A stretch of DNA of 64,000 nucleotides, taken from positions 410,798 through 474,797 of the forward strand of contig JAHDLO010000015.1 of assembly GCA_018432235.1 (NCBI GenBank). The letters run 5' to 3'. The notes below the pieces were generated by a model. It ran no database searches. It saw only the letters and a list, made by a program, of their open reading frames with translations, and was not told the origin of the DNA. Of this stretch, positions 15,491 through 24,179 are shown one piece after another; position 1 is the stretch's first letter; every line of letters begins with the position of its first letter. Made by a program: the position numbers and the translations under genes. This DNA is from Clostridiaceae bacterium (GTDB lineage: Bacteria > Bacillota > Clostridia > Peptostreptococcales > Natronincolaceae).

Positions 15491-17389
15491 CTATTGTATA
15501 CGTTTAAAGAACTTTTCTATTTCATATTTTGTAAGACTTAATACTATTGGTCTGCCGTGGGGACAGGTAAGTGGTGATTTTGTTGTAGAAAGCTGCTGTA
15601 GAAGCTGCTTTATTTCAAGTGTATCTAAGCTATCAGAGGCTTTAATGGCCTGCTTACAGGATCTTAATATAATTGCCTCCTTAATGGCCACACCCTCCAG
15701 CTGGTTGCTCCTTATTTCATCAATAATTTCTACGATGAAGCTTGAGCTGGCAGGTCTACCGATGACCAATGGCACAGACCTAAGGATAACTGTATTTTGC
15801 CCAAATGCTTCGATTTCAAACCCAAAGCGCCTGAAGTTATCTATATTCTCCATCAATATCAAGTAGTCCTCATTGATAAGACTAATGACCTGTGGTGCCA
15901 ATAATGTCTGAGTAACTACCGATGATTCCTCCTGTTCCTTCATTAGCTGTTGATAAATCAATCTTTCGTGGGCAGCGTGCTGATCGATTAAATAGAGGTT
16001 GGTGTCCTTTTCAAGCAGAATATATGTGTTAAACAGCTGACCTATGATTTTGAAGTCAATCATTAGAGAATTCAGAAAATCATTTTGTATTTCTTCGGGC
16101 GCTTTTTCAGGACGACTCGATGATGGACTTGTTATTCTGGCTTCAATATCCTTTATTATTTCATCGAACAATGGCAGCTGTTTATTTTCCTGTTGTGTAT
16201 TATCTGTAGTATAGATGGATTTATTCTCCAATGCAAGCCCCTTATCATTAGGGGGCTCAATCGCATCGGCCCTCTCGAAGACCTCAGTTTGAATTTTCAT
16301 TTCCGTAGGCCTTGATGCCGGACTGGCGGCTTCCGTCTTTGCCACAGATGCCAAAGGTTTATTGACCGATGTCGGATTAACGCTCATGGCAATTTTGGGA
16401 ATGGTCATCCCGCTTCTAAGTGCATTAGCTATGCTTTTCAGTAAAAATTCTTTAATCTCATCTTCGTTTTTAAACTTCACCTCTGTCTTAGTGGGATGAA
16501 CATTAACATCAATAGTATTTGGTGGAACCTCTAAATTTAATATGCAGAGGGGATATTTATTTATAGGAAGCTTTTCCTTGTATGCTGCCTCAATGCTGTT
16601 GTACAATAGCTTGTTTTTAACGTATCTGCTATTAATATAGGTAATTTCATAGCTTCTATTGCCTCTTGCCAATACGGCCTGTCCGATGTAGCCCTGCACA
16701 CTCATGCCGCCTTCTGAGGCTGCAATAGGCAGTAAGTTATTATAAATTTCCTTGTCTAAAATAGACAAGATTGTCTTGGATAAATCGCTATCCCCTACGG
16801 TTGTTAACATAACATTATTATTGTTCACGTACCTAAAGGCGATATCCGGCCTACTTAATGCCAATCTGGTAATAATCTCTGATATTTTTAAGGTTTCCCC
16901 TTGGGTTGATTTCATAAATTTCATTCTAACAGGTGTATTATAGAACAGATTTTTAACTAATATGGTAGTCCCCACCGGGCAACCCACCTGTCTGCTGCCG
17001 ACAATATTGCCTCCAGCGATTTCAAGACAAATGCCATGCTCTTGATGATGTGGTCTGGTTATTATCTCAAGCTGTGAGACTGCGGCTATACTGGCCAGTG
17101 CCTCACCCCTGAAGCCAAGGGAAAGGTTGGATTCTAAATCCTCAAGCCTTGAAATCTTAGAGGTAGCATGTCTTTGAAAAGCTCTTTGGACCTCGCCCTC
17201 AGGTATGCCTATGCCATTGTCGGTTATTCTGATCAGCTTTTTACCACCCTCTTTGATCTCGAGGGTGATACTGTTGGCCTCAGCATCGATGGCATTTTCA
17301 ATCAGCTCCTTAACAACAGAAAAGGGACCTTCAACCACCTCGCCGGCAGCTATTTTATTTATGGTCAAATCATCTAATATTCGTATCAT
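15491..17389 (-). CDS. mutL: DNA mismatch repair protein MutL
   Basis: A 632-residue GHKL ATPase and dimerisation protein. N-terminal motifs are 'ELIENAIDAE', 'DNGIGIP' and 'GFRGEALASIA' (residues 1-330). A variable linker lies about 345-430. The C-terminal domain bears the metal-binding 'CPHGRP' and 'SCKQAIKAS' motifs of endonuclease-type MutL. The nicking motif reads 'DQHAAHERLIYQ', so the last Glu of DQHA(X)2E(X)4E is Gln here. It acts after MutS to nick the new strand. It lies downstream of mutS with a 132-base gap containing repeat family B. Confidence 0.96.
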   Translation of the reverse strand: MIRILDDLTINKIAAGEVVEGPFSVVKELIENAIDAEANSITLEIKEGGKKLIRITDNGIGIPEGEVQRAFQRHATSKISRLEDLESNLSLGFRGEALASIAAVSQLEIITRPHHQEHGICLEIAGGNIVGSRQVGCPVGTTILVKNLFYNTPVRMKFMKSTQGETLKISEIITRLALSRPDIAFRYVNNNNVMLTTVGDSDLSKTILSILDKEIYNNLLPIAASEGGMSVQGYIGQAVLARGNRSYEITYINSRYVKNKLLYNSIEAAYKEKLPINKYPLCILNLEVPPNTIDVNVHPTKTEVKFKNEDEIKEFLLKSIANALRSGMTIPKIAMSVNPTSVNKPLASVAKTEAASPASRPTEMKIQTEVFERADAIEPPNDKGLALENKSIYTTDNTQQENKQLPLFDEIIKDIEARITSPSSSRPEKAPEEIQNDFLNSLMIDFKIIGQLFNTYILLEKDTNLYLIDQHAAHERLIYQQLMKEQEESSVVTQTLLAPQVISLINEDYLILMENIDNFRRFGFEIEAFGQNTVILRSVPLVIGRPASSSFIVEIIDEIRSNQLEGVAIKEAIILRSCKQAIKASDSLDTLEIKQLLQQLSTTKSPLTCPHGRPIVLSLTKYEIEKFFKRIQ

Positions 17390-17460
17390 TTTAATCCCCC
17401 TATTTAGTACCTTTAGAATTCTTAAATGGTATAAGAACTAAGGATTTAAGGTGCTAGCAC

Positions 17461-17524
17461 CAACAACGGAGTACTGAAGAGATTTAACCGTTGCTGAACT
17501 AAGAACTACAGTTGTCAAGGACTA
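17461..17524 (-). repeat. Short stem-loop repeat, family B, copy 2
   Basis: The minus strand reads CCTTGACAAC, then 'TAGTTCTTAGTTCAGCAACG', then 'CTCCGTTGTTGG', matching 4464-4534. CAGCAACGG pairs with CCGTTGTTG. A perfect 12-base palindrome GGTGCTAGCACC lies beside it (17451-17462). The repeat sits in the gap between mutS and mutL. Confidence 0.55.
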
Positions 17525-20155
17525 TAGTCCCGTAAGCTTCTTTTGAAGCCTTGCCAGGTGATTTAACGCCTCTATCGGTGTTGTGTTTAGGAGGTTGATA
17601 TGCCTAAGCTCCTCCAATAGTTCATTTTGGTATAGGGAATAGAAATCCATCTGTGTGCTCTCCTCTGATGTCATGGCGGCTTCTTCTAGTCCCTTAGAGA
17701 CACCAGCAGCATTAGCTAGGGTAATATCATTTTCCTCCAGCTGATGAAGAATTTCATTGGCACGGTGTATGACCTCCTTAGGCAGGCCTGCCAGTTTTGC
17801 AACCTGTATACCATAGCTTTTATCAGCACTCCCCTCTACAATCCTCCTGAGGAAAATGATGTCCTCTCCGTCCTCCTTGACAGAGATTCTATAATTCTTT
17901 ACGCCCTTTATCTTGCCCTCCAGCTCTGTAAGCTCGTGGTAATGGGTGGAAAATAGGGTCATGCCCTTTTCTCTTTTGCTTATGTACTCGATGACTGACC
18001 ACGCTATGCTTAAACCATCAAAGGTACTGGTGCCTCTGCCTATTTCGTCCAATATCAATAAACTGTTGGCGGTGGCACTGTTTAAGATATTTGCCATTTC
18101 TGTCATTTCCACCATAAAGGTGCTTTGCCCCTGAGATAAATCATCACTGGCGCCGACTCTGGTAAATATTCTATCCACTATGCTGATTTCTCCACTAACG
18201 GCTGGAATAAAGGAACCAACCTGAGCCATTAGTACAATGATGGCAACCTGACGCATATAGGTGGATTTTCCTGCCATATTTGGGCCGGTTATTACAGATA
18301 TTTGATGGGTGCCTGCATTCATAAAGGTATCATTTGGGATAAACATTTGATTATGAAGGGTTTTTTCAACAACAGGATGTCTTCCCTCCTTAATTATTAT
18401 TTCTCCACTACGCTTTAGCACTGGTTTTATAAAACGTCCCTCATCAGCAACTTCCGCCAATGAGTATACGGCATCCAATACAGCGATGGCGTAGGCTGTC
18501 CGCTGAAGTCTTTCTACCTCATCGGCTATGGCATTTCTTACCTCGACAAAAAGCTGATACTCCAGTAAAACAACCCTTTCTTCAGCCCCTAAAATTTTAG
18601 ATTCCATTTCCTTTAGCTCAGGGGTAATATATCGTTCGCAGTTGGCAAGGGTCTGCTTTCTTATATAGTCCTCCGGTGCATGCTTTATGTAGGAGTTGGT
18701 AATTTCTATAAAATATCCGAAAACCTTATTAAAGCCTACCTTTAAATTCTTTATTCCGGTTTTTTCTCTTTCCATTCTTTCCAGCTCCGCAAGCCAATGC
18801 TTTCCGTCTCTGGAGGCGGCTTGAAGGCTGTCCACCTCTTGGTTATAGCCCCTCTTGATTATGCCACCCTCTTTTAGTGCTATAGGAGGCTCATCAATTA
18901 TTGCAGAAGCGATTAAAGCGCAGATGTCCTCCAACGGATCTATTTGCTGACACATGTCCTTCAAAAGCCCGGTATTGAATGGAGAAAGCAACGTCTTAAT
19001 ATCAGGGAGTCTTTCGAGAGAGCTTTTAAGGGCAATGAGATCCCTTGGATTGGCGGAGCCGAAGGATATCTTTGCAGCAAGCCGTTCGATATCATAGATG
19101 CTTTTCAAGGCCTCCTTCAGCTCTTTTCTGGTTATTAGAGAATCCTTCAGAAGCTCTACAGCATCCAATCTTCTGCTGATTTCATCTATGCTCAAAAGAG
19201 GCGCTTCAATCCATTTTCTCAGCATTCTTCCTCCCATAGAGGTTGCAGTTTTGTCCAGTACCCATAGTAATGAGCCTTTTTTACTCTTATTCCGCATAGT
19301 CTCTGTAAGCTCTAGATTTCTTCTGGTGGTTAAATCCAATACCATAGTTTCTGCAAGGCTATAAACCTTGATTTTATTAATGTGGCTCAAATATCTCTTT
19401 TGAGTGGCTTTTAAATAATCTAAAAGGGCACCTGTGGATTTTACACCATAATGTGCCTCGGTAAAGCCAAGACCGTCTAAGGATAATATTTTAAAATGCT
19501 CCTTTATCTGATTTGCTGCAAATGCCTCCTCAAAGGACCAGGCATCATAGGAATTAGCAATAGTATCTAATCGTGAGGTGGCTGTCAGCAGCTCCTGAAG
19601 TAAATCCTCCTGCCCTTCTAAATAATAAATTAACTCCTTAGGCTGAATCCTGCCGACTTCATCAAGAAGCCTTTGCAGACCTTCTTCACTCTTAATTTCA
19701 GCTGCAAACAGTTCGCCGGTGGTGATGTCACCATATGTAATGCCCCATCCGCCTGCATCGCCATAGAGGGACATTATGTAATTGTTCTTTTTATCCTCCA
19801 GCAGCTGGGTATCGATAACGGTTCCAGGCGTTATTACTCTGACGACATCTCTCTTAACGATACCGACAGCCTGTGAGGGGTCCTCCACCTGCTCGCATAT
19901 GGCAACCTTGTAGCCCTTGGCTATTAATCTGTCTATGTAGCTGTCTACAGCGTGGTAGGGTACGCCGCACATTGGCGCTCTGCTTTCCTGGCCGCAATCC
20001 CTGCCGGTAAGGGTTATTTCTAATTCTCTGGAAGCCAAAATGGCATCCTCAAAGAAAAGCTCATAAAAATCGCCTAATCTAAATAAAAGGAGGGTATCCT
20101 TATATTGATTTTTTATATCCATGTATTGCTGCATCATTGGTGTTAATTTAGCCAA
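17522..20155 (-). CDS. mutS: DNA mismatch repair protein MutS
   Basis: An 877-residue mismatch sensor. The mismatch-binding Phe-X-Glu is in 'GDFYELF' near residue 30. The C-terminal ATPase shows Walker A 'GPNMAGKST' (about 618-626), 'DEIGRGTSTFDG', and 'STHYHELTEL'. Full length for MutS1. The dyad of ATP site and clamp domain recruits MutL (next gene). A -10-like TATAAT lies at 20253-20248 on the minus strand, so mutSL is probably transcribed separately from miaB, whose terminator (20313-20351) lies upstream. Confidence 0.97.
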   Translation of the reverse strand: MAKLTPMMQQYMDIKNQYKDTLLLFRLGDFYELFFEDAILASRELEITLTGRDCGQESRAPMCGVPYHAVDSYIDRLIAKGYKVAICEQVEDPSQAVGIVKRDVVRVITPGTVIDTQLLEDKKNNYIMSLYGDAGGWGITYGDITTGELFAAEIKSEEGLQRLLDEVGRIQPKELIYYLEGQEDLLQELLTATSRLDTIANSYDAWSFEEAFAANQIKEHFKILSLDGLGFTEAHYGVKSTGALLDYLKATQKRYLSHINKIKVYSLAETMVLDLTTRRNLELTETMRNKSKKGSLLWVLDKTATSMGGRMLRKWIEAPLLSIDEISRRLDAVELLKDSLITRKELKEALKSIYDIERLAAKISFGSANPRDLIALKSSLERLPDIKTLLSPFNTGLLKDMCQQIDPLEDICALIASAIIDEPPIALKEGGIIKRGYNQEVDSLQAASRDGKHWLAELERMEREKTGIKNLKVGFNKVFGYFIEITNSYIKHAPEDYIRKQTLANCERYITPELKEMESKILGAEERVVLLEYQLFVEVRNAIADEVERLQRTAYAIAVLDAVYSLAEVADEGRFIKPVLKRSGEIIIKEGRHPVVEKTLHNQMFIPNDTFMNAGTHQISVITGPNMAGKSTYMRQVAIIVLMAQVGSFIPAVSGEISIVDRIFTRVGASDDLSQGQSTFMVEMTEMANILNSATANSLLILDEIGRGTSTFDGLSIAWSVIEYISKREKGMTLFSTHYHELTELEGKIKGVKNYRISVKEDGEDIIFLRRIVEGSADKSYGIQVAKLAGLPKEVIHRANEILHQLEENDITLANAAGVSKGLEEAAMTSEESTQMDFYSLYQNELLEELRHINLLNTTPIEALNHLARLQKKLTGL

Positions 20156-20312
20156 AATCCTCCCTCGCCTTCTAATTGTATTCAGTATGTATGAATGTTT
20201 GATGATATCGTCATTTATAGTCTAATGAAGTCTTTTTCTCTAAGAGTATTATAACAAATATATAAATGATAAACTATAGTTAGTGCCCTGACATCTTAAA
20301 AATTAGGACAGT

Positions 20313-20351
20313 AAAAACCACTATATCCTAGATTTGGATATAGTGGTTTTT
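20313..20351. terminator. Terminator of miaB
   Basis: AAAAACCACTATATCC pairs perfectly with GGATATAGTGGTTTTT around a 7-base loop. It is 9 bases past the miaB stop on the minus strand. Confidence 0.93.
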
Positions 20352-20359
20352 AGATTTTT

Positions 20360-21781
20360 TTATTCCTCCACCACTTCACCATTTAATGAGAAGGTTTTGG
20401 GGTCAGTTATTTTGATTTTTACAAGCTTGCCTATTAAAGAAAAGTCCCCATCGAAGTTGACCAGCTTACTTTGCCCGGTTCGCCCCATCAGTCTCTCGTT
20501 GTCTGTTTTGCTTGGGCCCTCCACCAGCACCTCTACCTCCTTATTGAGATAGCTGCGGTTTATCTCTGCACATATTTCGTTGATTTTTCTTACAAGGCGG
20601 TTAAACCTGTCATGCACTACCTCGTCGCTGATGTGATCTTTCATTTCTGCCGCCGGAGTGCCCTGCCTCTTGGAATAAATAAAGGTAAAGACGGAGTCAA
20701 AGCGCACCCTTTCGACAATCTCCATTGTATCCTGAAAATCCGCCTCAGTTTCTCCCGGAAAGCCGACTATAATATCTGAAGTTATGGCGACATCCGGCAC
20801 CTTGCGCTTTAGATTATCCACTAAAGCTAAGTAGCTTTCCTTAGTATAGCTTCTGTTCATGGCCTTAAGTACTTTGTTGCTTCCCGCCTGGAAGGGCAAG
20901 TGCATATGAGGGCTTACCTTTTTGCATTCAGCCATGACATCGATAAGCTCCTCCGATAAATCCTTTGGATGGGAGGTCATAAATCGAATTCTTTCAATGC
21001 CTTCTATTTCATTTAGTTTTCTTAAAAGTCCTGCAAAGGTAATGCCTTCCTCAAGAGTTTTGCCATAGGAGTTTACATTTTGACCCAATAGGGTGATTTC
21101 CTTTGTGCCATTTTCAGCTAAATCCTTAACCTCATTTATGATATCCTGCACCTCTCTGCTTCTTTCTCTGCCTCTGGTATAGGGGACGATGCAATAGGTA
21201 CAGAAGTTGTTGCAGCCAAACATGATATTGACGAAGGTTTTAAGCTCGTATTTTCTTATGACAGGGACACCCTCTATTATTTCACCCTCATTTTCCCAGA
21301 CCTCCACCAGCATATTGTCAGAGTGCTTTGCATTGACCAATAGCTCCGGGAACTTATGAAGATTATGGGTGCCAAATACGAGGTCAACATGTCTGTATTT
21401 CTTCTTTATTTCTTCAACCACCTGAGGCTGCTGCATCATACAGCCGCATACGGCTATAATCATGTCCTCCTTCTTTTTCTTTAGGTTCTTCAAGGAGCCA
21501 AGATTGCCATACACCTTGAGTTCGGCATTTTCTCTGACACAGCAGGTGTTGTAGATGATCAAATCTGCATCCTTTTTATCTGTTGTTTCGTGATACCCCA
21601 TATTTTGCAGCATCCCGGCTATTTTTTCAGAGTCATGCTCATTCATCTGACAGCCATAGGTTACGATTATGTACTTCTTTACTTCCTTAGCGCCTTCATT
21701 CATACTTCTCATTGCTTCTATCATTTCCTGTTGCTTTTGCATATCTAGAGAAGTAACCTCATAGTTATTAGTCCTTTTCAA
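20360..21781 (-). CDS. miaB: tRNA-2-methylthio-N6-dimethylallyladenosine synthase MiaB
   Basis: This 473-residue radical-SAM methylthiotransferase adds a methylthio group to i6A37 made by MiaA. The N-terminal UPF0004 domain has the three cluster Cys in 'YGCQMNE', 'NTCCVREN' and 'CGCMMQ'. The radical-SAM CX3CX2C is in '[17 protein letters not shown]' (about 191-207). A TRAM domain ends the protein. The start is a TTG at 21781 with AGGAGG 8 bases upstream. About 40 N-terminal residues precede the first domain, common in clostridial MiaB. Confidence 0.95.
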   Translation of the reverse strand: MKRTNNYEVTSLDMQKQQEMIEAMRSMNEGAKEVKKYIIVTYGCQMNEHDSEKIAGMLQNMGYHETTDKKDADLIIYNTCCVRENAELKVYGNLGSLKNLKKKKEDMIIAVCGCMMQQPQVVEEIKKKYRHVDLVFGTHNLHKFPELLVNAKHSDNMLVEVWENEGEIIEGVPVIRKYELKTFVNIMFGCNNFCTYCIVPYTRGRERSREVQDIINEVKDLAENGTKEITLLGQNVNSYGKTLEEGITFAGLLRKLNEIEGIERIRFMTSHPKDLSEELIDVMAECKKVSPHMHLPFQAGSNKVLKAMNRSYTKESYLALVDNLKRKVPDVAITSDIIVGFPGETEADFQDTMEIVERVRFDSVFTFIYSKRQGTPAAEMKDHISDEVVHDRFNRLVRKINEICAEINRSYLNKEVEVLVEGPSKTDNERLMGRTGQSKLVNFDGDFSLIGKLVKIKITDPKTFSLNGEVVEE

Positions 21782-21924
21782 TGGTGCTTCCTCCTTAAAA
21801 TCATTAGCTTTATATATTAAGTCGTGTTTGTAAGTGGTATCTTCAGGTAAAAGCCATTATTCCCTATAGATATTATATCCTTTATGTTCAATTATCAATT
21901 ATAACCTAAAAAATATCATAAAAA

Positions 21925-21947
21925 AAGGAATTATTAAATAATTCCTT
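21925..21947 (-). terminator. Terminator of the SOS micro-operon
   Basis: On the minus strand AAGGAATTATT pairs with AATAATTCCTT, then seven T residues follow. It lies about 55 bases past the WYL gene stop. Confidence 0.85.
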
Positions 21948-22000
21948 AGAAAAAATAAATATTCGTATGAAATTAAATATATTTCAAGTGCTGCAACCGA

Positions 22001-22216
22001 CTAATGATAGGTGCCGGAGGTTTTTGCTACTGACAAAATATGCTCTATCTTAAATTGTCTGTAGTCTCTTCTGAAGTAGCAATAGGCCCAGACGGTATCC
22101 TGGCTTAGCTTGATAATCTTTATCCTTCTCTGGCTGAAGGTACTATCTTTTTTGTAAATTATTGAAATAGGAGTATGCTGCTCAAAGGCTTGCCTAAGCA
22201 AATAATCAATCATCAT
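22001..22216 (-). CDS. Stand-alone small WYL-domain-like protein
   Basis: A 71-residue protein whose pattern 'PISIIYKKDSTFSQRRIK' then 'VWAYCYFRRDYRQFKIEHI' resembles the core of WYL domains (an SH3-like beta-barrel that binds ligands or nucleic acids in bacterial regulators), without the usual helix-turn-helix. I chose ATG 22216 because GGGAGG is 6 bases upstream; the frame is open to 22255, where no spaced ribosome site exists. It lies 20 bases after a 24-residue ORF and both follow a LexA-controlled promoter, so it should be DNA-damage inducible. Function unknown. Confidence 0.7.
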   Translation of the reverse strand: MMIDYLLRQAFEQHTPISIIYKKDSTFSQRRIKIIKLSQDTVWAYCYFRRDYRQFKIEHILSVAKTSGTYH

Positions 22217-22236
22217 TATGAGCCTCCCGTCTTTAT

Positions 22237-22311
22237 TTATTTGCTGCTGCGCCATTCCTTTAAATATGTTCTAAGATCCTTCACCGTTCCACTGAAAACA
22301 AATACCTTCAT
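22237..22311 (-). CDS. SOS-promoted 24-residue peptide, MciZ-like
   Basis: The ORF starts at ATG 22311 with GAGGAGG 6 bases before it, one of the best ribosome sites in the region, and ends at TAA 22237. The peptide begins MKVFVFSG, predicted beta strand, and continues with a basic amphipathic helix 'TVKDLRTYLKEW'. The Gly, Asp/Glu-Leu/Ile-Arg and Leu-Lys-Glu-aromatic positions line up with the helix of Bacillus MciZ (recalled 'GKAWEIRAKLKEY'), a 40-residue FtsZ inhibitor. It would be the first gene of a LexA-regulated transcript. The homology is tentative because the peptide is so short. Confidence 0.55.
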   Translation of the reverse strand: MKVFVFSGTVKDLRTYLKEWRSSK

Positions 22312-22390
22312 CGTTTTTCCTCCTCAAAATAGTTTTATATGTTAAGTGCTGTCGTCTCTTATGTCATCATCAACTGCAATTTATATTTTT

Positions 22391-22419
22391 ATTATAATAG
22401 AACATGTGTTCTGTGTAAA
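22391..22419 (-). promoter_or_regulatory. LexA-controlled promoter of the SOS micro-operon
   Basis: On the minus strand TTTACA (22419-22414) and TATAAT (22396-22391) are exactly 17 bases apart. The spacer contains the perfect palindrome AGAACATGTGTTCT (22399-22412), matching the LexA consensus GAAC-RNRY-GTTC. LexA binding here would block RNA polymerase. Transcription would start near 22384, giving a leader of about 70 bases. Confidence 0.85.
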
Positions 22420-22546
22420 GTGTTTTTTTGTTTTTTTCGACTTTTTTGCCTTTTTTAAATACGATCATCGTATAATTAGGATGAGTGATATGTTTTAGAT
22501 ATAATTATGCGTATGATGCTCTATGGAATGAAATTCCTATAAGAAG

Positions 22547-22576
22547 TTGCACTTGATAAATTAAGCATGCTAATAT
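22547..22576 (+). promoter_or_regulatory. Promoter of the type I toxin mRNA
   Basis: TTGCAC (22547-22552) and TAATAT (22571-22576) are 18 bases apart. The expected start site is at about 22583, exactly where the 5' arm AAGGTAACTGG of the long-range pairing begins. Confidence 0.65.
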
Positions 22577-22582
22577 AAGAAC

Positions 22583-22821
22583 AAGGTAACTGGTAAAAGC
22601 AGGATGAGGTTGCCACCTCAATTCTTTTAGAAGGGAGGTGGTGCGATGAGTACATATCAAGCAATATCTTTAATGATAGGGTTTGGCATGCTATTAGTAT
22701 CGCTTATCTCCTATTTGGATAGGAATAAGAGCCCAAAAAAGTAAATCACCCTGCACGCCCGCAGAGTGATTAAATAAAAAATCGCTTTGTGGCAACCGCA
22801 CCTTGTGGTGCCAGTTACCTT
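22583..22821 (+). ncRNA. Toxin mRNA with nested long-range pairing (type I locus)
   Basis: The 5' arm AAGGTAACTGG (22583-22593) is perfectly complementary to CCAGTTACCTT (22811-22821). Inside these, GGTTGCCAC (22609-22617) is complementary to GTGGCAACC (22788-22796). Such 5'-3' closure is the known way that type I toxin mRNAs are kept untranslated until processed. The coding sequence 22646-22744 lies between the arms. Confidence 0.7.
22646..22744 (+). CDS. Putative holin-like type I toxin
   Basis: A 32-residue peptide starting MSTYQAISLMIGFG, with one membrane helix (about 5-23) and a basic tail ending in Lys-Lys. I recognise the MSTYxAxSLMI start as that of the small 'putative holin-like toxin' family of Firmicutes. 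A strong ribosome site GGGAGGTGG precedes the ATG by 5 bases. Overexpressed members insert in the membrane. Here the mRNA has long-range self-pairing and an antisense promoter on the other strand, so control by a type I antitoxin RNA is likely. It is too short for most gene finders. Confidence 0.8.
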   Translation: MSTYQAISLMIGFGMLLVSLISYLDRNKSPKK

Positions 22822-22837
22822 CTCTATTTATATTATA
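22735..22837 (-). ncRNA. Predicted antisense RNA antitoxin
   Basis: On the minus strand TTTACA (22859-22854) and TATAAT (22837-22832), 16 bases apart, form a strong promoter. It fires toward the toxin gene, with a start near 22825. A terminator follows: AATCAC...CTGC pairs with GCAG...GTGATT (22743-22770), then TTTACTTTTTT. The RNA of about 85-90 bases would be complementary to the whole 3' region of the toxin mRNA, including both 3' closing arms. Confidence 0.65.
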
Positions 22838-22889
22838 ACATAAAGTAAGTTGGTGTAAACATTAAAATTTTATACAGCCATAAAACAAT

Positions 22890-22931
22890 AAAAGCTGTTG
22901 TAATACCACTAAGGGTATTCCATCAGCTTTT
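22890..22931 (-). terminator. Terminator of the queuosine operon
   Basis: AAAAGCTG pairs with CAGCTTTT, with the inner stem AATACC/GGGTATT. On the minus strand it lies 9 bases past the queC stop and is followed by TTTTATTGTTTT. Confidence 0.85.
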
Positions 22932-22939
22932 GTATATGT

Positions 22940-23611
22940 CTATTTTCCAGCTTTTTCGTAATCTATTGGGTCCACCAGCCCTGCATCCTTAAAGCCCTTT
23001 AGCCTTAGGGTACAGCTGTCGCATACGCCGCAGGCCTTTTCCCTGCCATTGTAGCAGCTGGTGGTCAGATGATAGGGTGCACCCAGGCGATTGCCCAGCT
23101 CAATGGTTTCTGCCTTGCTTAGCCTAATGATAGGGGTTTTGACCTCGATCACTTTTCCTGTAGCTCCTGCTGCTGTCCCCACCGCAACAACTCGCTGGAA
23201 GGCTTCAATAAATTCAGGTCTGCAATCGGGATAGCCGCTGTAATCCACAGCGCTTACGCCTATAAAGATAGCCTCAGCCCCTATAACCTCAGCATAGCCT
23301 ACCGCATAGCTTAAAAAAAGCAGATTTCGTGCAGGTACATAGGTGACAGGTATCGTGTCAGTTTCCTGGTATTCCGGAACATCAATTGAAGCATCCGTCA
23401 GGGCGCTGCCGCCGACATTTTGCATTTTGATGATTTTATGATCCTTAACCCCAAAGTATTTTGCAATTTCCTTTGCCTTATTCAGCTCGATATTATGCCT
23501 CTGACTATAGTCAAAGGATATGGGATACAGCTCATAGCCTTCGCTCTTTGCCACCGCCATACAGGTGGTGCTGTCCAGTCCCCCCGATAATAATACGACT
23601 GCCCTCTTCAT
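22940..23611 (-). CDS. queC: 7-cyano-7-deazaguanine (preQ0) synthase QueC
   Basis: A 223-residue N-type ATP pyrophosphatase that converts carboxydeazaguanine to preQ0 with ATP and ammonia. The PP-loop is '[10 protein letters not shown]' (about 7-16). A C-terminal zinc site has four Cys in '[16 protein letters not shown]'. AGGAGG is 8 bases before the ATG. It is the last gene of the operon that begins with the HgdB/HgdC-type pair, 13 bases after folE. Confidence 0.97.
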   Translation of the reverse strand: MKRAVVLLSGGLDSTTCMAVAKSEGYELYPISFDYSQRHNIELNKAKEIAKYFGVKDHKIIKMQNVGGSALTDASIDVPEYQETDTIPVTYVPARNLLFLSYAVGYAEVIGAEAIFIGVSAVDYSGYPDCRPEFIEAFQRVVAVGTAAGATGKVIEVKTPIIRLSKAETIELGNRLGAPYHLTTSCYNGREKACGVCDSCTLRLKGFKDAGLVDPIDYEKAGK

Positions 23612-23623
23612 CTCTAAAACCTC

Positions 23624-24178
23624 CTATAGCTTTAATAATTGAAAAAAGTCATTCTTTAAATTAACATCCTCTTGAAAAACACCCCGTGAGGCTATAGTAG
23701 CCGTCTCTGTACCGGGCTTTTTGATGCCCCTCATGCTGATGCATAAATGCTCAGCCTTAATAGCCACGATAACCCCCATAGGCTGTAGCTTTTCATTAAT
23801 GGCATCAGCGATCATGGTGGTCATTCTTTCCTGAACCTGAACCCTTCTAGAGACATTTTCCACCAGCCTTGCCAGCTTGCTTAAGCCTACTATTTTGCCA
23901 TTAGGTAGGTACCCTATGGATACCTTGCCAAAGAAAGGCACTAAATGATGCTCGCACATGGAGTAGAAGGGAATTTCTTTAACCACCACCATCTCCTTGT
24001 GATCCTCATCAAATACGGCACTTAGCTCCTCCTTAGGGTCAGTGCCTATGCCTCCGTATATTTCCTTAAAAAAGTTCAATACACGCTTAGGCGTGTCCTT
24101 TAAACCCTCTCTATTGGGGTCTTCACCGATTTCCTCCAATATAACTCTTACGGCCTCTAAAACTCTGTCTTCCCTCAT
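23624..24178 (-). CDS. folE: GTP cyclohydrolase I FolE
   Basis: A 184-residue enzyme that makes dihydroneopterin triphosphate from GTP, the first step to both folate and 7-deazaguanines. Zinc ligands are in 'MCEHHLVPF' and 'EHLCISMRG'. The start at 24178 has AAGGGG about 7 bases upstream; the frame is open 21 codons earlier inside queE. The gene follows the queE stop at once (overlapping bases 24176-24182 region), so it is probably the dedicated supply for the deazaguanine path here. Confidence 0.96.
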   Translation of the reverse strand: MREDRVLEAVRVILEEIGEDPNREGLKDTPKRVLNFFKEIYGGIGTDPKEELSAVFDEDHKEMVVVKEIPFYSMCEHHLVPFFGKVSIGYLPNGKIVGLSKLARLVENVSRRVQVQERMTTMIADAINEKLQPMGVIVAIKAEHLCISMRGIKKPGTETATIASRGVFQEDVNLKNDFFQLLKL

Positions 24179-24179
24179 G

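Noticed and set aside
22001..22255. Longer WYL gene starting at 22255
   Set aside because: The ATG at 22255 overlaps the 24-residue ORF and has no spaced ribosome site; ATG 22216 has GGGAGG 6 bases upstream.
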